Of a stretch of 64,000 nucleotides of DNA, positions 52,801-63,664 are shown one piece after another. This DNA is from Lineus longissimus (Eukaryota; Nemertea; Pilidiophora; Heteronemertea; Lineidae): the NCBI RefSeq assembly GCF_910592395.1, contig NC_088315.1:16537808-16601807 (forward strand), in the 5' to 3' direction. A model generated the notes under the pieces. That model ran no database searches. It was not told the origin of the DNA and was given only the letters and a program-made list of their open reading frames with translations. Positions within the stretch are counted from its first letter, which is position 1. The number at the start of each line of letters is the position of its first letter. The position numbers and the translations under genes are program-made.

Positions 52801-54715
52801 CGGATAGAAATGCGCGGGCGATGTCGGCGGTGAGTCCTATTTTGGCAACACGAAAGCGCATCAGCAATTCATTCAAATCCTGCAGCATGTTTGGTCCTTC
52901 GTACAGGCAGTCGTTCAGAGATGGAGATCCGCTGCTTGCATCAAACACGATCCTGACGGGTGTGGTCTCACTGTCTCGTAGGACTGGGAAGTGAGGGACG
53001 TAGTAACCTTCGGTGTCAGCTGTAGACTCATGGGAGATTTCAGACACAAAGTCTTTCTCTATGTTTTCACGCATGACATTGACGTAGGCATCAATTAAAT
53101 CTAACTTACGCAATCTTCCCATGACTTGTTTTATTCTCGATTTGCAGGTTTCCAGATTGTTGGGCAGCTCAGGATGGTCTGTCCTCCATGGCAGGGGCAC
53201 GTAATATCGGCTATCCTTGTATTGTATTTTGCTCAGGTATTCGTCTTTGAACTTTTGGTCGTATTCCGTGTCGGTGACGTCACTGGTATGCAAGGCATTG
53301 GCTTGTAGGTATGATTCTAAAAAGGCAAGTTCGTTATCCTGGATCGCTACCTTATGAGGTGTAGCTTCACTTGAAGCAGTGGTGATAATGGTGGGTGTCA
53401 TTTTTGGCCTCAGCGGTCCAGAGACGAAGCATCCTATATTACTGAACTGGACAGTCGGCCCGTCTCCTTTTACCATGCGGTTTTCGAGGAATTCGAATGC
53501 GAAATCAACTCCTAACATTAAATCGATAGTCAGGGCCCTATCTGAGAAATCATTGGCTAAATCAAGCCCAGCAATATAATTATACTCCTGGCAGGCGTCC
53601 CAGCCTATCTGAGTGATGGGTTTCACGATTTCATCGTTTGATATGAGGGCCTCGATGGTTTGAATTCCGTCATTTGTTTTAACGTTGACGTAGGCTGCGT
53701 CATAGATGCGTTTGGTGACGTGTCCGGCGAATCCATTCACATTTAGCGGTCTTTTACGGTGGGGTTTCAATCCTAACCTTGTAGCGGCTTCCTTGCTGAT
53801 GTAAGTTACCATACTTCCTCTATCGATGAGGACACCGGCGATGGTTTCTTTGTCGTCATTTAGGAGTTTGACTTTCCCGGTTTCGAGTAGGATGATATCC
53901 ATTTCCTGTTCTTTGGGTTTAGACTTTTCCTGGTTTTGAGTCTCACTTGGGATGGCATGTGTATTTTCGGTATCCAGTGGGTTTGCGATTGGCGGTTGTT
54001 CCTTTCTAACGGTAACGGTACAATGACTTTGTGGCGCAATGGCACAGCCACTAGTTGCGTGTTGTTGAGAATTATTTCGAGGCGGGTTTATTCTGGATGA
54101 ATTGGCGAAATAATCATGCAGACTGGTGTGATGAAACCGGTCGCATGTGCGGCATCTTTTTAGATTTTGACATTCCCGGTAGAAATGCGGTCCGAGGCAG
54201 TTGGAGCAAAGTTTATGTTGACGCACGGCAATGAACTTTTCATGCGCTGGTAGTTTGCACTCGAAAGGGTTATGCGGTCCTGCACAGAAAGGGCACACTT
54301 TTGGTCGGTTGTAGTTTTGCGGCGGTGGTTTAGTATAAGTAGTATTCGGCACACTCACGAACGATTCCACGGAGATCCTGTTATTTCCTGCGTGAGAATT
54401 ATTCCTCTGCTGCGTTGCTGTCGTTGGTGTATCCATTCTTTCGCTTATATTCTCTAATTCCTCAGTGAATCGATCCATGAATTTTTTAACCTGGAAACGG
54501 TCTCCTTGACCGGCGGTACCGATTTTCTCGCGCAGAAATTTTGGTAATTTTCTTTCAATGACAGGAACTATAAAGGTTGCACATTGTTCTATTGATACAT
54601 CCATATTTTCAAGTGACCGTATGTCACCAAGAATCTTGTTGTGAAATTCCCGGAGGCTGGCGTAGTGACCCCCTGGCGGAGTTATATCAAGGAGGTTGTA
54701 GGACTGTAAAAACAC
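49886..54715 (-). CDS. BEL/Pao gag-pol polyprotein, N-terminally incomplete
   Basis: 1609 codons without interruption. Gag remnant (about 1-90), zinc knuckles CPFCAGPHNPFEC, CSNCLGPHFYREC and CRTCDRFHHTSLH (about 140-205). Pepsin-like protease near 297 (LIDRGSMVTYIS; D-R-G instead of D-S/T-G). Pao-type RT with YVDN near 707, RNase H (FCDACPTTALG), integrase with HHTMVHYG and CVICKK zinc residues. D/D/E at AVDFTSH, YCDNAKTF and HERLIGVTK (about 1263, 1324 and 1375). DUF5641-type C-terminus. The first codon is not ATG. Codons begin 12 bp upstream of a TTTTTACAG|TCC acceptor-like site, and typical BEL gag sequence is missing before it, so the 5' part is truncated or spliced in from elsewhere. 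Confidence 0.93.
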   Translation of the reverse strand: MFLQSYNLLDITPPGGHYASLREFHNKILGDIRSLENMDVSIEQCATFIVPVIERKLPKFLREKIGTAGQGDRFQVKKFMDRFTEELENISERMDTPTTATQQRNNSHAGNNRISVESFVSVPNTTYTKPPPQNYNRPKVCPFCAGPHNPFECKLPAHEKFIAVRQHKLCSNCLGPHFYRECQNLKRCRTCDRFHHTSLHDYFANSSRINPPRNNSQQHATSGCAIAPQSHCTVTVRKEQPPIANPLDTENTHAIPSETQNQEKSKPKEQEMDIILLETGKVKLLNDDKETIAGVLIDRGSMVTYISKEAATRLGLKPHRKRPLNVNGFAGHVTKRIYDAAYVNVKTNDGIQTIEALISNDEIVKPITQIGWDACQEYNYIAGLDLANDFSDRALTIDLMLGVDFAFEFLENRMVKGDGPTVQFSNIGCFVSGPLRPKMTPTIITTASSEATPHKVAIQDNELAFLESYLQANALHTSDVTDTEYDQKFKDEYLSKIQYKDSRYYVPLPWRTDHPELPNNLETCKSRIKQVMGRLRKLDLIDAYVNVMRENIEKDFVSEISHESTADTEGYYVPHFPVLRDSETTPVRIVFDASSGSPSLNDCLYEGPNMLQDLNELLMRFRVAKIGLTADIARAFLSVRLMECDRKYVKFLWYKDNDVTKEIVPYACNTIIFGNVSSPFALAITLQKHLAAHADSPVAKDMQNKLYVDNLLTGVDTDEEGLAYYHESRGLLNAAAMHLRQWGSNSEKLTNQIQADGLQTKSNDVGVLGLKWATKSDKLFIAKKELPLPQALTKRIATSLTASVFDPLGLIAPMTVPAKAFVNKLWKQNSNWDENLSSQDQEQWIKIAENLRQVNDVKLPRWLGANTKKPLEIIIFCDACPTTALGCVAYAKQDTTIALLGSKNKVISSKNAHQTVPKLELMAMVMGVEFGDTLRKIYAKDYPAIEITYTTDSEIALYWLKSGKKLKPFVQNRVNIIREKSNPNSWYHVATDENSADILSRGATHEELQRSSWITGPKWLTQPRHTWPLKNIQDKPEIAITLAAGVEMANVFQPASQNINISNVIDINRFSSLQKLLRVTALVTRAFRSGPINRSMLTAEDVNKAEKLWISHIQTTAYADVLTYFQCLHSGRATRFPKRQAIINQLGLFIDKSNIIRCGGRISAADVAPDRKYPILLPHRSYLTTLVIQNAHHTMVHYGVGSTMAHLRNKYWITSMRASVKKVIGRCVICKKVAGRPYLTPVAPPLPEFRINDLTAFKSTAVDFTSHLYVRVNNTTQKVYVCLFTCCTTRGVHLEITPDLTVESFIRSFRRFTSTHSTPSLIYCDNAKTFTGADAELKRLYNIVSSDRFKNHLTDKGIYFKYAPVQASWFAGVHERLIGVTKLALKKTLNKSLVSIDEFQTLIKEIQATINNRPLTYLSADPKELKAITPNNLIYGHDVTLLPNEDMQNESFDPTYAGRDKLEKIAHKRAQLLETFRTRFYDEYLARLRQQHQYELRKQNAKSDVIKLGDVVLVHDKDTPRRKWKLGIIMELHPGIDGLTRSALVRTATGKSNRAIGKLYPLELNVDELIEQTASEKTVLNRNETSRPKRSTADLTRLRIRENLDYYEQ

Positions 54716-57700
54716 AGTTTTCTCTATTTATTCAGGAGAGCCTCACCTATACAAACCTATAACAGATGTGTTAAATTTATTATCTAGAAATATCTACATG
54801 TACCAAAAAAAATCCATGTCGAGTGCCATAAAACAGGAGTTATTCGCCGTTGAATCGGCCTGAGTTTTCGAATTTGTTACAGTCATCTGCTAGCGCTGTG
54901 GTAACCATAGTTGACAGAGACTTGCTGACACTTTCCGAATCCCAACACAGTCGTTGAAGGCACAAAAAACGGTTCCTTGACGAGACCGGTAACGGATCGA
55001 GCTGGTCTCGTTGTGGGTTAGAACTTGGGACCTCTGGACCTGATTTTTATCGTCTAATCCTTTATGTCACGAATTCATTGTTACGAATGGCATGTGTACT
55101 TTCCAGTGCTTCTTTTTATGTAAAAAAAATTGGCACAAGGGCGTATTTTTGCACCATTCGTGCCATTTTCAGTTTCAAAGCGACCTTAAGAAATTACCTC
55201 TTGGCAAAATAGACAAAAGTATCTTCCAAAGACGGGTTGACCAAATTACTTTTAGCTTCAGAATTTGGCAACGCCAACAGGTTATTTCGGTTCTTGCCCG
55301 ATTTGAAAAAAAAAACCACTTCAAATTGTTTGTCGATATTGATGCTGAACCTTTTTCTTCCAAATTCCAGGTTTCAATATTTCTCTCCTTGCTATTCCCA
55401 AACACTTGCACTTCGAATTTCTCCAGGGTAATTGATTTTTGTTAAAGATACCGAGAATGACGAAGACAACACGATATTGATTATGGGATCGTTTAGGCCA
55501 GGAAATATGAAATACTTTTATTAACAAAGTAGAGGAAGAGCAGGAGTGCATGTAACACCACATAAACATAGGATGAAACCCTAGGTACATATGAGAATAA
55601 ATATGTCACATGTAATAATAAAGATTGGGTTAAGGTCACGTGAACCTGTAATAGCACGAACAACCATTCAAAACGATCAATAAGGTTTACGACACCATAA
55701 GCTCAGTGCTAATAAGGATGAATGGGTTGAACACTTCTTCTAAACTACTGTAATAAGGTAACGTCTACCCCGATCATTTACTGTGAACATATATGGGAAC
55801 GTATTCATGGATTTGCCAGACTCGTGAATAAATTGCGGCACAAATACTGTTCCGCCGAGAATGACAACTTTTTGTTCATGACGACATCACTTTGAGGGCA
55901 TCAGGTGGTCTTCCCGTCTTTGAAAGCGGATACCGTGAATCAGGCCTTGGAACCCGTTGGCTCCATCGCGAACAAATAATGGCAATTTTGTTAAGAGACA
56001 TTCGGCGATAAATGACCTTTTTAACATTGACCATAATATGACCAGATACAGTTTTCTTTTTGATAAGTCGAGATAGCGTGATAAACAGTCGGTCAAAACA
56101 CGGAAAACCTTTGAAATCGCCAGTCACTGCTGGATCTCGGTCGGGAATGCGAAACTAATTTCTCTAATCCATGATGTCATGAATAAATAACCATGATAGT
56201 ATCCGATAACGGGGAACGGAACGAGAACCGTTTGCGGTAATACTGCGTTGTTCTTCCCTCATGATATTTTCTTTAACTGTGACACGCACACACAGAGCTT
56301 TCAATAGAGAGTAATTATATACCTATCAATGCTTGTTGCTTATTATGTTATATGTTTGTCACGGTGATATGCCTTTAAGGAGCTAACATGGTAAGCGAGT
56401 GGGGTCCTAGTGCATCTAAAACATCGTAGTTGTCACATCACATTTAACAAGTCTGCAAAAAATGTAACGTTCTAATGTTACATGTATATATAATATGATC
56501 ACAAGATTCTAATATATGCAATACCTATCCACTTCTTTCGAACATGTTTACATCAGAAATCGGTAGACATATCACTGTGACATTTTCTGCCCGCATAAAA
56601 ACAACACGAGATTACACGAAGAGTATATGACTGAAGCCACCCAATTGTTGGTTGCAAGATGAAAATAATATGAAAATATTTCCAAATCTTTGACCTCACC
56701 CCAGTTCCAGTATTTCCCTAAACTGCATAATTTGTGGTTGACTATTAGAACCGTGTCTGACACTAGACAACAGCAGTGACCATCTGCGTTTGTTGACAGA
56801 TTTCAGTGAGTTCGTTCCGCTTGAATTCTAGTGTTAAAACAGACCTGTCTTCTTCTCTCGCTATGTAACATATTTGGAATTAATGCAGGGTAAAGAAAGC
56901 GATAACATATAAAAGTTAGTGATTATCAGCTCTATTTTTTGGTAATGTTGAGGTACAAAAATCGCAAGTTATAGCCGTCACCGTATGTGTGCAGGCAAAC
57001 AATTACTTAAGCACAGTCAATTCAACCGAACTTGATAAATGTTTAAAAAAAACATTATCACGGCTAAAAGTACATGTAACAAGTAAGTTATACTTTATTA
57101 GTTAGGCTTTATTATATGGTTACTAGATCTTGTTCACTTTACGATAAAGATGCAAGTGCATCAATTAAAAGCTTTCTTTGAATGCCTGATCTTCCTTTCC
57201 TTCTGATACGACAGATATCGGGTTATAGGGGTGGTCAGTTTTGTTGAGATAATTCTGAAACGAATAAAAAACAACAACCGAAGATTAGGTTTGAATACAT
57301 CTGATGAAGCATGCCCATATTTTGAAACAATCACACACGTGTATGTACACACCAGAAATGCTTATGCAACCAGTTAATTTGCCGACATCTGTACATGTAG
57401 CAACTCAAACATTTTCCTCAACTAGACCCTCCGATGAAGGTAACACTCGGAGGACTACTGGACGGTAGTTCTTCACACCATACAATTTTCGTTGTGGGTC
57501 GACCATGATACTTTCAAGTTTAGGGGATCTGAAGTCTTGGGGGTCATTTTGGATCTTTTTGGCCCGTGAATCAACTTCCAGCCGTGAACGGTCAATTTTA
57601 CCCCGGAGGCCATATCATTTCGGGTACTGAACTGAAGCTAAGATATTGGAAAAAAAAACATCCATGCTGGTGACTGTGACCATGTATCAGAAATTCAAAT

Positions 57701-58626
57701 AATTTTTTGTATACAGCTCAAGTCTAGCGCAGACCAGACAACTCTCGAGGTCTGCTGACGCCACTCGGCGACCTTGGTCAACCATGTCAGTTAAACTGAT
57801 GAAGTTCATAGTGTATGAACGAAATATTCACTCCGAAATCATCTATAACGTTCATAAAATCATCCTCACCAAGGAGATGAATCATTTTGATCCATACTCT
57901 TCTTCTTCTTCATCTTATGGCGACTAGACAATATGTATCTCGCTACGAAACGAGGTATTCTGTTGATTTCCAAAGGTGGTTTATTGCTCTAACATAAAAA
58001 TAATTGCGATTTCCTTTCCATCCAGTTCAACTGAGAACTAAATATTTTGCCCTGATTGAAAAACACTCTGCTTACGTCGTTTGTAATAACTTGTGGGTCG
58101 GTAAAATAAAAATGCAGTTATGCCCAATGCCCTACTGCAGTTATCACGCATGCACATTTGCTGAAACTTGGTATTTAGAGTTTTTGTATATTTACCCAGC
58201 TTACATTTCGGAGTATATATTTACGCAATTGTAAGTTTTCAAATTTAACATATTTTTCTAACGATCTGCGCATACCTTCAACGATACTAATCGAGGGCAG
58301 GAAAACGTCCTCTTTGAGGTTCTCACAAACTACATATACTTACTGACGCATAAGTTAATCCGTTTCTCCGCTCGTCTATGGAGGCCCCAGAACCAACCCA
58401 GCAATAACAGTGGTCTTCCAAATCGATGATGTAAATATTATCACTCTGCAAACAGAAGATACGAAACATCAGTCATCGAACTCTAGTTGTAAAAAGACAA
58501 GAATTTACGCTACCACTTGTTGCACTTGAGCACGTCTTGGCAACTGTGCCGCTGAAATAACTCGTATCCCACGTTTGCGTATCGAATCGTTCAGCATATG
58601 CGCCAAGCAGACGCGCATATTAGGTC
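54716..58626. other. 3.9 kb without recognisable genes
   Basis: Both strands read. Only short ORFs (55092-55445 +, 55876-56127 -, 57161-57352 -, 58004-58234 +) without domains or splice support. A minus-strand open stretch at about 57640-57475 (behind a TATCTTAG acceptor-like site) has a protein-like composition, VKLTVHGWKLIHGP, but could not be assigned. No copy of the segmental duplication or of the BEL 5' LTR was found here. Confidence 0.5.
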
Positions 58627-58930
58627 TTAAAGGCCATATATCAAGGTTTTTGCCATTTTCTGCTGTAAGACGATTTCAAAAGTGTACCTAACACTTTATA
58701 CAATACAGAAAACCAAATGCAATTGGCTCCATCCATTTTGAAGATATAGCCAATTATGTGTTTGACAACTTGATTACCTGATCAGGCTAGCAACTGGCTT
58801 GTTAGAGCCAGGCGGCGGGTTCAGCAAAAGTTGTGATGTAGATCAGGTTATCTGTACATGTCATGCAATCATAAAAGCAGGAGGGCCTTAATTAATTATG
58901 CACACCTGGAAGTAAAGTGTTTCATTCACT

Positions 58931-59293
58931 ATGGTGTATTGTGTGGCTCCGAATTGTGTCAAGGCTAGCACAAAGAACAATCGAATGACGGATGGGACCC
59001 ATTTTCATGAATTTCCAAAGCCAGTTGAACGAGAGAGGAGGAAGCTGTGGATTCGGAAGTGCAAACGTTTGGAGTGTTGGAAGCCTGGGCCTTCGGCCAA
59101 ACTTTGCAGTGATCACTTTATCGATACGGATTATCACATGAAGCCGGATATCTGCATCCAACTGAATATTAAATGCCACTTGTTAAAAACAGCTGTTCCA
59201 TCTGTATTCGATTTGACCAACCCCACTTACATGCGACAGCCTCCAAAGGAACATTCGTTAGCCAAAAAACGTAAACATCAAGAACTGAGTTGA
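58931..59293 (+). CDS. THAP-domain protein
   Basis: 120 codons, ATG start. THAP finger over residues 1-90: C4-x4-C9, HFHEFPKP, LWIRKCKR, LCSDHF (C-x2-H), and AVPSVF, which is the AVPTxF-type end of the domain. The C-terminal ~30 residues are basic (SLAKKRKHQ), probably nuclear targeting. Length fits a stand-alone DNA-binding accessory protein that would recognise element ends. The 97%-like relative at 2448 is cut at AVP. Confidence 0.92.
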   Translation: MVYCVAPNCVKASTKNNRMTDGTHFHEFPKPVERERRKLWIRKCKRLECWKPGPSAKLCSDHFIDTDYHMKPDICIQLNIKCHLLKTAVPSVFDLTNPTYMRQPPKEHSLAKKRKHQELS

Positions 59294-59670
59294 ACACTAT
59301 TTCATGATTTATACACTGCTGATGCACACAACACTCATACTACCCAAATGGCGCATGTCATCCACTGTACAGTGGCTACACAACCATGTCAATTGCATTT
59401 AATGCCCGAGGCTGAGGTCGGTTGTTATACATAATGTGTAGGCCCTATTGGGGCCTGTGATACCGCATAGTGTCTTCTTGTGTTCCAGCCATAGCAAGGT
59501 GACAGCGAGGTGACAGCGACACAGGTCAGTGTCAGTGACAGCCACTGTCAATGACAGATTATTGTCATCTGACATCTAGGCCTATCTAACGTTGCACGGC
59601 ATTATATCGTCACGTCAAGATGATTGTGCATAATACCGTCACTTTTCAATAGTAGTTCAGCGTCATGACA

Positions 59671-59985
59671 TCACTGGCGATACAACACAGACGAGGCGAA
59701 ACAATATTGTGCAACATTAGTCTGTTCAAAAATCATACATGTTATGCATCTGCAACCATCTATCAATGTCTTCTTTGCTATATCGGCAGGTCTGCCATGC
59801 AAATTCAGTTCAGGGCGTTCATCCTCCACTTCCCAATCACTTTCGTCCGAATGATCACTCTCATTATGATCTAGTGATATCAATGGCTCGAACATGTACG
59901 GCTCAACGTTTAAATATCCTTCTGTATCGACCAAAACATCCTCAAATTCACTGCTCTCACTCTCTGAACTGTATGCGGAAGCCAT
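59671..59985 (-). CDS. Acidic ORF with Cys motif, possibly P2X7-C-like N-terminus
   Basis: ATG at 59985, 104 codons. The first 60 residues are acidic and Ser-rich (ESESSEFEDVLVD). A PYMFEPL stretch follows, then GCRCITCM (C-x-C-x2-C) near residue 81 and a later Cys. Acidic PY-x-FEP lead-ins before a C-x-C-x2-C cluster resemble stand-alone proteins with P2RX7_C-like domains, as I remember them. The rest of such a domain is absent, so this would be a truncated form. Family assignment is tentative. Confidence 0.4.
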   Translation of the reverse strand: MASAYSSESESSEFEDVLVDTEGYLNVEPYMFEPLISLDHNESDHSDESDWEVEDERPELNLHGRPADIAKKTLIDGCRCITCMIFEQTNVAQYCFASSVLYRQ

Positions 59986-60254
59986 CTTGCTTTGTTCTGA
60001 CTGACCTGATCTACGTCATCAAAAAATCCCCTAGCGGCCACATGTGGAACTAATCTAAAGTTGTGTGTGGTGGGAAATTCAAATAGTTTCAAATTGAAAA
60101 TTGAAATAACTAAATAATGACTTTATTATTAGAATTTTTTTAATGTCTGGGATCTTGTTTTTTTTCCCCCTCAACATATTTCATGAGTATCAAGCATGTT
60201 TTCAAACCTTGATATATGGCCTTTAAGTGTGTTGAAATGAATGATACGACATAT

Positions 60255-60510
60255 CCTGTCTACGATCTCGATGGCCTAGTAGTTTAGGCGTCCGCCTCGT
60301 GAACGGAAGGTCGAAGGTTCAAGGCACGCTGGTAACCTCTTTCCGATGCGGCCGGTTGGTTAGCCGCCAGCTAGTTAAATGTAGGGTACAAACTGCCTTC
60401 TCGCCAGGCGCCTGGCATTAGAGATAAGAGTTTGGAAGTAAAGAGTGTCTCATAAGCCAAAAGCTACTGGTCCTTTCATTAGGGGCGATACTATAATAAA
60501 CTAACTTTAG
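60255..60510 (+). mobile_element. tRNA-derived SINE
   Basis: GATCTCGATGGCCTAGTAGT contains a pol III A box (TGGCCTAGTAG-like) at about 60269, and GGTTCAAGGCAC at about 60318 fits a B box. Spacing of about 50 bp is as in tRNA genes. The stretch has tRNA-like wording (TCCGCCTCGTGAACGG) but no proper acceptor stem, and is followed by a non-tRNA tail to a TAATAAACTAAC end near 60505. Confidence 0.75.
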
Positions 60511-61745
60511 TTTTTTATACTGTATCTGAGAACTGGCTGGAGGAGTATTGTATACATACAAAAGATATCAGCTCTATCGTATTACATGTCTTATCCGTTC
60601 GTTGAACAGGGGGAGAATGAACTTTTCCAAACTGTTGCTACTTCAAACATTTTTTTCATTCCTGACAAAACAATTTTCTCAAATTACCGCCCAGCAAAAT
60701 GTGAATAAGAATGTATTTGCCAGACATTTGGCACAAATGTGTTTACGACGTTTACGACGCCGAGAGTTTTTTCACCTGATATTATCGATTTCTCGCTCGT
60801 AAGATGTTTCAATCCTTTACCACTCCGGAAATTAATCATCAAGCTCTTGTAAACCAGACAGTGTCGCATTCGTCCAAATAGAAAAAAGTGGTACAAACTG
60901 ATTTTTTCCATTTCATGGGTCAATCATTGATAAGAGTTGTTGGCACAGTCCAAAAACGATGTCACGTTGCAGATCATAATGGTACGCGAATTTAGCGCGG
61001 TACTCCTTTAATTTTGAAAACCAGAAAATCTGAAGATAACCTCCACGTCCGGCATCTATTAACCAGTCTATGCGAACAAATCAATCGCCTGTGGCTTAAG
61101 GATGATTTGGGCATGATGATCTGGTATTTCCAAAAAAACGTCAACGTACAAATCTCGACTCGCCGACATTTTCCTTCTTTCAAGGAAGGTTTCGATTGGA
61201 ACCGGAGCCAAGAGTTCCAAATTCGATGGGATACAGGCGTGGTGATCGAGTGTCTCCCGATCACGTCCTTTAAAAAACCCATGAAGAGTACTATTCACCC
61301 AGGTTTATTTTCAGCTGACAAAAGAGGAAAATTACTTACGTTTAACTTGTCTTTAGATACATCACTCCCGCTCGCTTTTTCTTCCATGTCTAGCGAACCG
61401 TCCGCATCGGTGACCCTAAATACAAACAAGTAAAATGACACAATCGACTCGTGAATACACGGCGACTGGGAAAGGACATCACATTATTTTGTTTCTTCTG
61501 AACTATCTCCACCAATGGGTTCATCTCGATCCACCAGAGTTCATCTCGTATTTCCGAAATAAAATTTCATGTTAAAAAATATATCATGCGATGTATTTTC
61601 CCAGCCACCGTACGAATAATTCAGTGCAATTTTGTTGAATTGTCATATTGAACACATGCTAGTGGGTTTTGAATATACTGTGTAAACGCTATTTAGCCAG
61701 TTTCGGTGCGCCTGTTTCACATAGGCCTACTACACGTAAAATACT
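60511..61745. other. Spacer with one unassigned ORF
   Basis: A plus-strand 139-codon frame at 61014-61433 (non-ATG start; FDWNRSQEFQIRWDTGVV) overlaps a 76-codon minus frame at 61068-61298. Neither has a recognisable domain. No repeats shared with the rest of the window were seen. Confidence 0.35.
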
Positions 61746-62109
61746 GGCCCGTATTCTAGAAGACTCCTGAAATATAGGGTTAGGTGAACCTTTCCAAAGG
61801 TCCACTTTGCTAAGGTTAACCTATCGTAAGGTGAACTTGTGGCCTATTCTGAAAGTTTCCTAATCCTTTTCCTTTCGTAAGGTGAACCTAAAGGAACGAC
61901 TTCGCCTGAGGAGTTCCTTTAGGAAAGTACACTTTCCTTCAGGTGGACCTGAAGGTGTTCCTAACCATGTTGCCGGGCGTTGAACAATAGCCTGCCACGC
62001 ACTGCGAGCAGAGGTCAGGCAGGACACGTTGACTGATAATAGGCCTGAGTCGCAGTTTAACAGTGTGAATTCGTGGTTGTTCCAGAGGTACAGTACATTG
62101 CTGCACTCC

Positions 62110-63525
62110 ATGATGGATGATCTTAAAAAAGAAGGGAAGAAACGAAGAAATTCGACCGATGTCGAGAGGCAACTTCTGTTGCAGTTGGTTGAAAGCGAGA
62201 AGGGAATTATTGAACAGAGGGAAAACAGTTCTAAAGTGTGGAGACAGAAGGAAACTGCATGGGAGACAATTTTGAAACGGTACAACAGCCAGAAAAATGT
62301 TTCCAAATTGGACATAAAGGCCATAAAAAAAATGTGGGACAATATGAAGGCTAAGGCCAAAAAAGACGTTTCCAAGGAAAAGAAAGCCAGGCATCGCACA
62401 GGTGGTGGAGTGATGGAAGAAGAGGACAAAGCCGATGATTCAGCCCACACAGTAGCATCGATATATAGCGACGTCATAGAGCCTTTAGACAATGATGTTG
62501 ACGATGATGCAGGGTATCATGTCCCAGGTTGGTAGTGCTACATGCACCATCAATGCACACCGCATCCTACCCTCGCATATTTTATGAACAGCCTAGCCCT
62601 GGGCTTATGTTACATGCACGAGTGAAGGTTCGGCTATCCTCAGAGAATTAAATGAAGCCAAATATATCCTAATTATTTTATTTAATGGAGCTGCTTTCAC
62701 ATCAACAAATTACCATACGCCGATGTAAAGAAATAAATGTCCAGGGAATACAAGTCCGGCTTCTTGATGTCCAATTGAATTTCTATTTTAGGATTGTGGC
62801 CACGTCACTCAATCCAACCCAAACTTTCCACAATGCCTGGTTATTGTAAAGACGACTTACAATCCAGGGGATTTTCATTCCTTTCAGTCTTGTTGTTAAC
62901 TGGTTTACATTGAAACCAGTGCAAATGTATAAAAACAAATTTGGTTGGCCTGAAGTAAATTCAGAAATATGAGGGTTGATATCAATAACATTTCCATACT
63001 TTCAGTATAATATTGGCCTTGACATTTTTTCCAGTGAATCGCCATGGAGTGAAACCAACTGCAGCTGTTGGCTCATCGCAATCCCCCAGCGACGCTTCGT
63101 TTTTCGATGAAGCTCATAGGCCGTCAACCTCCGCGGAACTGCCGAACTCCCAGTAACTTGAAACTTCAAGTGATCCTGCTACTCCTTCGATCCAACCAAT
63201 CCTAATTCGTGAGTCAGATTCTGCAGCCAAAGTAACCAAGCGTAAATCTACCCCTGATGAGCCACCGTGCAGTGCATCTGCCTATCAGTCAGTGATGAAC
63301 ATGCAGCAGATAGAGCATGAGCTACAGGTCAAACGTTACAAGCAGCAAATATTCATGCAAGAAACTGAAGAGGAACGCCGCATTGCCGAACACGAACAGC
63401 GCATGAAGGTTTGGAAACTGCAGGAGACGTTGCTGACAGATCTCATCAAACGGCAAAGAAACTCACGTGATGGAGATGACTCAAGTACGATTTCGATTTC
63501 CCGTGTACTTGCACAGTTGGAGTAA
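62110..63525 (+). pseudogene. Myb/SANT-like Harbinger partner protein, 2 exons, one premature stop
   Basis: Exon 1 62110-62527 (ATG start, donor CCCAG|GTTGGT): KKRRNSTDVERQLLLQLV and IKKMWDNMKAKAKKDVSKEK match the Myb/SANT-like protein at 21991-22943. Exon 2 63035-63525 (acceptor ATTTTTTCCAG, phase-compatible): Ser/Pro linker, then a coiled coil (VKRYKQQIFMQETEEERR) ending at TAA 63523-63525. One in-frame TAA at 63154-63156 truncates it. Otherwise both exons are open. The function would be binding element ends and aiding the Harbinger nuclease. Confidence 0.82.
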
Positions 63526-63619
63526 ATTGTCAAGAGATGCACCCAAATCGAAACAGGCATAAAATCAAGTCTTGTGTTCGTTATTTCAATAAAGCTAACC
63601 AGTCCCTTGGTCGATTCCT

Positions 63620-63663
63620 AGGACAACCCCCCCCCCCCCCCCACCCCCCCACCCCCACCCCCC
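63620..63663. repeat. Poly-C / CCCCCACC low-complexity tract
   Basis: About 40 bp almost entirely C on the plus strand. On the minus strand this is G-rich enough to form quadruplex structures. Length is prone to assembly error. Confidence 0.9.
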
Positions 63664-63664
63664 A

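Larger units (their letters stand above)
58631..60222 (+). mobile_element. Complete non-autonomous TTAA (Kolobok-like) element with THAP gene
   Basis: TTAA at 58627-58630 and 60223-60226. 19-bp perfect terminal inverted repeats AGGCCATATATCAAGGTTT. TTAA targets with AGG-starting ends and a THAP gene are together characteristic of Kolobok. It carries two facing ORFs (THAP on +, acidic Cys protein on -) and no transposase. The 14441 transposase could act in trans, but its own ends are unknown. The truncated relative is at 2149-3345. Confidence 0.92.

Noticed and set aside
54577-54762. Short plus-strand ORFs opposite the BEL/Pao frame (also 52068-52457, 52566-52994)
   Set aside because: Shadows of the intact 1609-codon minus-strand frame.
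60263-60335. Possible functional tRNA gene
   Set aside because: A- and B-box-like stretches are present, but the cloverleaf arms do not pair well and the sequence continues into a SINE tail.
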